9,142 bases of DNA from Acidobacteriaceae bacterium (GTDB lineage Bacteria > Acidobacteriota > Terriglobia > Terriglobales > Acidobacteriaceae), in contig JASHUH010000623.1 in NCBI GenBank assembly GCA_030040115.1, positions 1-9,142 of the forward strand, written 5' to 3'. Position 1 is the first letter of the stretch. Every line of letters begins with the position of its first letter. The position numbers were made by a program, and so were the translations under genes. A model generated the notes under the pieces. That model was not told the origin of the DNA. It searched no databases and saw only the letters and a program-made list of their open reading frames with translations. This document shows positions 5,325 to 9,142 of the stretch, piece by piece.

Positions 5325-7658
5325 CTAAACATACTCGCTGCGCTCGATGCCCAGCTTCTTGATTTTGGAGTTGAGCGTGGTGCGTTTGAGGCCGAGCCGT
5401 GCGGCGGCGCCGTTGGGTCCGCCGATCATGCCTTTGGTTTCGCGCAGGGCGCGCAGAATGTGTTCGCGCTCGGCGGCCTGCAGCGTGGGATTCATCACCG
5501 CCGAATCGTTTTCTTCTTCCTCTTCCATTTCTTCGAGCTCGGCCAAAGGCGCGTGCAGCGCCGGGCCGCGCGAGAGGATGACCGCGCGCTCCAGGAAGTT
5601 TTCGAGCTCCCGAATGTTGCCTGGCCACTTCCAGCGCACCAGCGCCTCCATCACTTCGGGCGGAATCGTCTCGATGGATTTGCCCATGCGGCGGCTGTGC
5701 CGGGAGACGAAGTGGCGCACCAGGATGGGAATATCGGCGGCGCGCTCGCGCAGCGACGGAGCGTACACCGGGAAGACCTTGAGCCGGTAGAAGAGGTCGC
5801 TGCGGAATTGCTTTTCGGCCACCATTTTAGCCAAATCGCGATTGGTGGCGGCGATCAGGCGCACGTTGACGGGAATCGGCCGCGTGCCGCCCACCCGCTC
5901 GATCTCGCGCTCCTGAAGAGCGCGCAGCAGCTTGGGCTGCAGGTCGAGCGGGAGTTCGCCAATCTCATCGAGAAACAGCGTTCCCTCGTGGGCCAGCTCC
6001 AGGCGGCCAATCTTGCGCGCGATCGCGCCCGTGAAGGCGCCCTTTTCGTGCCCGAAGAGCTCACTCTCGATGAGGCCGGCGGGGATGGCGGCGCAATTCA
6101 ACTTGATAAAGGTGCGCTCGGCGCGCGAACTCAGACGGTGAATGGCGCGCGCCAGCAGCTCTTTGCCGGTTCCCGTCTCGCCCTGGACGAGCACCGTGGC
6201 GTCGGTAGGCGCCACAGTTTCAATCTGGCGCAGTACGCTCCGCAATCCCCCGCTCTCGCCCACGATGTCGTCGAAACGGTGGTCAAGATTGATTTCTTCC
6301 TCGAGATATTCCTTTTCCTGGTTGAGACGGTCGCGGAGATCGGCGATTTGTTTAAACGCCAGCGCGTTGTTAACAGCGATGGCCACCTGGCCGGCGACTT
6401 GCGCGAGAAGCTCGGCGTCGCGCTGCGAAAATGCGCCCTCGCTGCGGCTGGTGACCGCCAAGGCGCCCAGCACCCGCTCGCGGTGGATGATAGGAACCCA
6501 GATGCCGGAGCGCATGCCGATTCCGGTGTGATGCCGGATGGAATCGGGCGAGAACGGCGAGCGATCCATGCGCTCGAGCACCACAGCTTGCCGGGTCTGA
6601 AAAGCCCGGCCGGCCGGCGAATGGGCGGGATCGATGAGCACCTCGCCCTGCCGCGTAAACTTCTCGTCGAGGGACGCGAAAAACTGCGCGCGCAGCTTGC
6701 CCGTGGCCTCGTCGTAGAGCGCAAATGTGGCGGAGTCGTGGGGAACCATTTTGCGCATCGAAGCCGAAAATGCGCCCAGCAGTTTGTGAATGTCGACATT
6801 GGCCAACAGGACGGAGCTGAGCTCATGGACCATCGACTCTTCCACCCGCTTCTGCTCGCTGATGTCGCGTGTGACTTGGGAAAACCCTGTGACCTGGCCG
6901 CTCGAGTCGCGGATCGCGGTGAGAACGCAACTGCCCCAGACGCGTTCACCGTCTTTGCGCACCCGCCAGCCTTCCTCTTCCACGCGGTCGCTGCAGGCGG
7001 CCTTGCGCAGCAACTCCGCGGGGTGCCCGCGATCGACGTCCTCCTGGGTAAAAAAACGCGAGAAATGCAGTCCCAGCACCTCATCGGCCTTGTACCCCTT
7101 GATGCGCTCTGCGCCGGGATTCCACGTCATGACGTAGCCTTCGGGGTCCAGCAGGTAGATGGCGTATTCATTGACGCTCTCGACGATCGAGCGCAGGCGC
7201 AAGTCATTGAGCCGGAGGGCTTCCTGGGCGGCGCGCTGCTCGGTGACGTCGCGGATAAAACTCACCACGGCAGGCCCGGCATCCGTCTCCACCGGTTTCA
7301 GCATGATATCTACGGGAAATTCCGTGCCGTCTTTGCGCAGCCCGAAGAGGTTCAGGTTGGCCCCCATCTGTCGCGCGCGGGGATGGGCGCTGTAATTCTC
7401 GCGGTGCGCAGGATGTACGCCGCGGAATCGGGTGGGCACGAGCATTTCGACCGGGCGCCCCATCAGCTCCGCGCCGGTGTACCCGAACATCTCTTCAACG
7501 CGGAGATTGGCGGCGCGCACCACACCGCGATCGTCCGTGATCAGGATGGCGTCGGGAGAGAAGTCGAACAGGCCTTCGATCGTGGACCGGGCAAACTGCC
7601 GCCCGGCGCTCTGCGTGAAGAGAGCGTTGACCTCCCGTGGGGAATCCGAGGAGCCCAT
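5325..7658 (-). CDS. Sigma-54-dependent transcriptional activator, PAS-PAS-GAF-AAA+-HTH
   Basis: A 777-residue cytoplasmic bacterial enhancer-binding protein that hydrolyses ATP to open promoters held by sigma-54 RNA polymerase. Domains: PAS 1 at about 24-140 ([17 protein letters not shown] to FIRDVTE), PAS 2 at about 150-270 ([15 protein letters not shown] to VTRDISEQ), GAF at about 285-435, a short coiled linker, AAA+ at about 465-695, and a Fis-type helix-turn-helix at about 725-772 ([21 protein letters not shown]). The AAA+ core is complete: Walker A GETGTGKE (493-500), sigma-54 loop GAFTGA (540-545), Walker B LFLDEIGE, sensor [18 protein letters not shown] with the arginine finger, and sensor [19 protein letters not shown]. 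There is no receiver domain and no membrane segment, so it probably senses a small ligand, redox or gas inside the cell. A Glu-rich linker (about 705-718) precedes the DNA-binding domain. The ATG at 7658 has a weak ribosome binding site, but the next upstream in-frame codons reach a stop quickly. The target promoter is not visible. Confidence 0.96.
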   Translation of the reverse strand: MGSSDSPREVNALFTQSAGRQFARSTIEGLFDFSPDAILITDDRGVVRAANLRVEEMFGYTGAELMGRPVEMLVPTRFRGVHPAHRENYSAHPRARQMGANLNLFGLRKDGTEFPVDIMLKPVETDAGPAVVSFIRDVTEQRAAQEALRLNDLRLRSIVESVNEYAIYLLDPEGYVMTWNPGAERIKGYKADEVLGLHFSRFFTQEDVDRGHPAELLRKAACSDRVEEEGWRVRKDGERVWGSCVLTAIRDSSGQVTGFSQVTRDISEQKRVEESMVHELSSVLLANVDIHKLLGAFSASMRKMVPHDSATFALYDEATGKLRAQFFASLDEKFTRQGEVLIDPAHSPAGRAFQTRQAVVLERMDRSPFSPDSIRHHTGIGMRSGIWVPIIHRERVLGALAVTSRSEGAFSQRDAELLAQVAGQVAIAVNNALAFKQIADLRDRLNQEKEYLEEEINLDHRFDDIVGESGGLRSVLRQIETVAPTDATVLVQGETGTGKELLARAIHRLSSRAERTFIKLNCAAIPAGLIESELFGHEKGAFTGAIARKIGRLELAHEGTLFLDEIGELPLDLQPKLLRALQEREIERVGGTRPIPVNVRLIAATNRDLAKMVAEKQFRSDLFYRLKVFPVYAPSLRERAADIPILVRHFVSRHSRRMGKSIETIPPEVMEALVRWKWPGNIRELENFLERAVILSRGPALHAPLAELEEMEEEEENDSAVMNPTLQAAEREHILRALRETKGMIGGPNGAAARLGLKRTTLNSKIKKLGIERSEYV

Positions 7659-7705
7659 CTCTGTGTAATCGACCTATTTCGCACCATATCCCCACATCCT
7701 GTCAT

Positions 7706-7729
7706 CGCGCAACCTCAAAAAGTTGCGTG
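7706..7729. other. Inverted repeat upstream of the sigma-54 activator
   Basis: CGCGCAAC and GTTGCGTG pair over eight positions (one G:U) around an eight-base loop containing five A's on the plus strand. It lies 24 bases after the membrane-protein stop (7754) and 47 bases before the activator ATG (7658). No U-tract follows on either strand. It may be a weak terminator for the membrane-protein gene or an operator in the activator's upstream region, such as an autoregulatory site. Confidence 0.35.
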
Positions 7730-7753
7730 ACGAAGATACTATTAACCAGAGAG

Positions 7754-8725
7754 TTACGCCGCTTTGGTGTGGAGAGGGATTTGCGGCTTGGGCTGCCGCG
7801 CAACCAGTCGCAGCGGAGGCGGAGATTTACGACCAAGCAGAACCGCCGCCCAGCCGAGCAACAGCACCCAGCTACCGACGGCCAGGACAAAGGCTACGCC
7901 GAGTCTCAAGAATAACGCGATGATTTGATGAGGAATAGATCCATCAGGCGCGGCGGCGAACAGGCCATCCGGCAGCGCCACCCCCACCAGCGCGGCCAAG
8001 ACGACTCCGGTCCACCAGCGCCAGCCGAGGAGCATGCGGCCGATTTTGCGCCAGGGCAAATCTCCTCCCCACTGCGCCGCGGCCATGGCGCAGGGAACAG
8101 CCGCCGCCGGGACCACAATCCAGCGCAGAACCCATGCGCCGGCCTCGAACCAGCCCTCTGCGCGCCATGCGGTCAACATCGTTGCCTGCGGCTGCGCGTG
8201 CGCGCTCAGCCAGGCGACCCACAGCGGGAGGGCTCGATCGCACCAGACCAGCAGCGCCCAAACTGCCACGATTACCGCCGCCCACCCCAGTAGCGCCAAT
8301 GTGCCCCACAGGAACGGCGCGCGCTTGGGATCTTCGCCCATCAGACTGCGCATGGTGATCGCTTGCAAAATCAACATGGCGGCGGCCAATAGGGGCGGCG
8401 CCAGCGAGAACAAGCTTGCCTGCCAGGCAGGTTCCGAAGGCGCGCTTGCCCAGGCGATTCCCGCCAGGATGAAGCAAAAAATGGCCCAGAATTGCGCGCC
8501 CACCCACGCCCGGCTGCGCTGTAGGCGGCCAAGAAGATCGGCAAACAGGCTGGTGGCGGGAAAGGGTCGCACTGCCGCCAGCGGCGCCGCCGACGGAACC
8601 GGCCCCGCAGCCGGCAGATCATTCACGGCCGCACCTCCCACCGGAGGGACCGGTGACGCCTTCAACATGAACTGGGTAGAGAAAACCTGCCCTGCAGTGG
8701 GAACGAAGATACCGGAGATGACCAC
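7754..8725 (-). CDS. Polytopic inner-membrane protein of unknown function
   Basis: 323 residues from a GTG at 8725; I recognise no family. The first 75 residues are Pro/Ala/Val-rich and probably cytoplasmic or flexible, followed by about six hydrophobic segments: roughly 77-96, 103-123, 137-161, 196-217, 237-258 and 270-297. Loops between them carry Trp-rich and charged patches (SLMGEDPKRAPFLW, TAWRAEGWFEAGAW, GGDLPWRKIGRMLLGWRWW). The tail after 298 is basic and Pro-rich, so probably cytoplasmic by the positive-inside rule. No catalytic motif is visible. The GTG at 8725 is chosen because GGAGG sits four bases upstream; an ATG at 8668 would shorten the protein by 19 residues but has no ribosome binding site. 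The frame is open for 34 further codons upstream, back to a TGA at 8828-8830 that ends the next gene in the same frame. The activator gene follows after 95 bases on the same strand. Confidence 0.7.
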   Translation of the reverse strand: MVISGIFVPTAGQVFSTQFMLKASPVPPVGGAAVNDLPAAGPVPSAAPLAAVRPFPATSLFADLLGRLQRSRAWVGAQFWAIFCFILAGIAWASAPSEPAWQASLFSLAPPLLAAAMLILQAITMRSLMGEDPKRAPFLWGTLALLGWAAVIVAVWALLVWCDRALPLWVAWLSAHAQPQATMLTAWRAEGWFEAGAWVLRWIVVPAAAVPCAMAAAQWGGDLPWRKIGRMLLGWRWWTGVVLAALVGVALPDGLFAAAPDGSIPHQIIALFLRLGVAFVLAVGSWVLLLGWAAVLLGRKSPPPLRLVARQPKPQIPLHTKAA

Positions 8726-8729
8726 CTTG

Positions 8730-8734
8730 CCTCC
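8730..8734 (-). promoter_or_regulatory. Shine-Dalgarno site supporting the GTG start of the membrane protein
   Basis: The minus strand reads GGCGGAGG-CAAG-GTG. GGAGG lies four bases before the GTG at 8725, slightly close but workable, and it decides between this start and the later ATG at 8668. Confidence 0.5.
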
Positions 8735-8827
8735 GCCACTAATTCTGATGCGAAACCGATTCAGGAATTTGCCAGGAGGTGGCTCCGGACGGGCGCCGGC
8801 GGCCCATTTTGCGGCGCGGGGAGGTAT

Positions 8828-9142
8828 TCAAAGGCCCGGTGACGGCGCCTCCGGCAAGGGCGAGGGAACCCGGATGGAAGCGGGATGGCGTCGCTGCCTA
8901 AAACTCCTGCTGCCATGCCCTGCGAATTCCGCCAGCCGCATCAGAATGACGAGGATGCCGAGAGTCACCACGGCAGCCAGCAGCAGACGAAAAATCCATC
9001 GGGTGCGATTGTTCGCGGAACCCGAAGATGGCTTCGACCGCCGGCGGCGCAGCGACGGCGTGGCGGAGGCGCGGCGTTTGGCGTGCGGGTTCACGGGAGC
9101 GACCGGTGGAGACGGCCAATAATCTTTATGGCGAATCTTATC
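8828..9142 (-). CDS. Single-pass membrane protein, C-terminal part (enters from the right edge)
   Basis: An open frame of 104 codons that is still open at the window edge, so the start lies outside or is the internal GTG at 9094, which has no good ribosome binding site. The visible part begins DKIRHKDYWPSPP, continues with a very basic Arg/Ser/Pro stretch (about 20-47), has one strong transmembrane segment at about 49-69 (WIFRLLLAAVVTLGILVILM), and ends with a Pro-rich tail closing in APSPGL and TGA at 8830-8828. Charges suggest N-in topology. No family is recognised. It shares strand and frame with the membrane protein at 7754-8725, and only this TGA separates the two open frames. It could be an independent gene, or the front part of a protein interrupted by a nonsense change. 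Confidence 0.5.
   Translation of the reverse strand, partial: DKIRHKDYWPSPPVAPVNPHAKRRASATPSLRRRRSKPSSGSANNRTRWIFRLLLAAVVTLGILVILMRLAEFAGHGSRSFRQRRHPASIRVPSPLPEAPSPGL

Noticed and set aside
5043..7730. An 895-codon open frame on the plus strand opposite the sigma-54 activator and the start of the methyltransferase.
   Set aside because: It lies antisense to two proteins with complete conserved motifs. Its product is Arg/Ala/His-rich with no recognisable domain. Long antisense frames are common opposite GC-rich genes because third-position G/C suppresses stops.
1816..8424. A 13-base sequence, CTTGCCTGCCAGG, present both in the left intergenic stretch (near 1815) and inside the membrane-protein gene (near 8411).
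   Set aside because: About one such 13-base match is expected by chance in a window of this size, and the second copy is explained by ordinary codons.
8034..9122. A 362-codon plus-strand frame opposite the two right-hand membrane proteins.
   Set aside because: The product is a compositional mirror of hydrophobic codons, with no domain, no ribosome binding site I can support and no continuity with neighbours. The minus-strand frames have sensible transmembrane segments.
1..9142. CRISPR arrays, tRNA or rRNA genes, insertion sequences and phage attachment sites.
   Set aside because: I found no regularly spaced repeats, cloverleaf or ribosomal sequence, transposase or integrase, or paired terminal repeats on either strand.

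Overview
The window reads as chromosomal DNA from a GC-rich Gram-negative bacterium, most likely an acidobacterium (Acidobacteriota, Terriglobia-like). The strongest clue is the receptor at the left edge. It combines a signal peptide, a carboxypeptidase-regulatory-like beta-sandwich and a TonB plug in the Oar-like arrangement that is greatly expanded in that phylum. The short secreted Lys/Ala-rich protein is also of a kind I associate with acidobacteria. The assignment rests on gene style, not on a marker gene.

Layout from left to right: (1) 1-1417, minus strand, N-terminal 472 residues of an Oar-like TonB-dependent receptor that runs off the window. (2) 1418-1902, a 485-base gene-free stretch with the receptor's leader and a candidate sigma-70 promoter. 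(3) 1903-3030, minus, a Rieske-type non-heme iron oxygenase preceded by a possible 23-codon leader ORF. (4) 3150-3449, plus, a short exported Lys/Ala-rich repeat protein, divergent from the oxygenase and the only plus-strand gene I support. (5) 3511-3948 and 3955-5163, minus, a very short patch repair endonuclease (Vsr) directly downstream of a C5-cytosine DNA methyltransferase. (6) 5325-7658, minus, a PAS-PAS-GAF-AAA+-HTH sigma-54-dependent activator. (7) 7754-8725, minus, a polytopic membrane protein of unknown function. (8) 8828-9142, minus, the C-terminal end of a single-pass membrane protein entering from the right edge. It lies in the same reading frame as (7) and is separated from it by a single TGA.

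The only clear functional partnership is methyltransferase plus Vsr: the methylase makes 5-methylcytosine, whose deamination gives T:G mismatches, and Vsr nicks beside the T to start repair. No restriction endonuclease is visible beside them. The sigma-54 activator lies upstream on the same strand but is separated from the methyltransferase by 161 bases containing a weak terminator-like hairpin, so I do not read them as one operon. The oxygenase has no reductase or ferredoxin partner in the window.

I did not find a convincing undescribed system. The points most worth a second look are the leader ORF before the oxygenase, the same-frame TGA between the two right-hand membrane ORFs, and the orphan methylase-Vsr pair. 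The long plus-strand open frames opposite real genes, up to 895 codons, look like GC-driven shadows.
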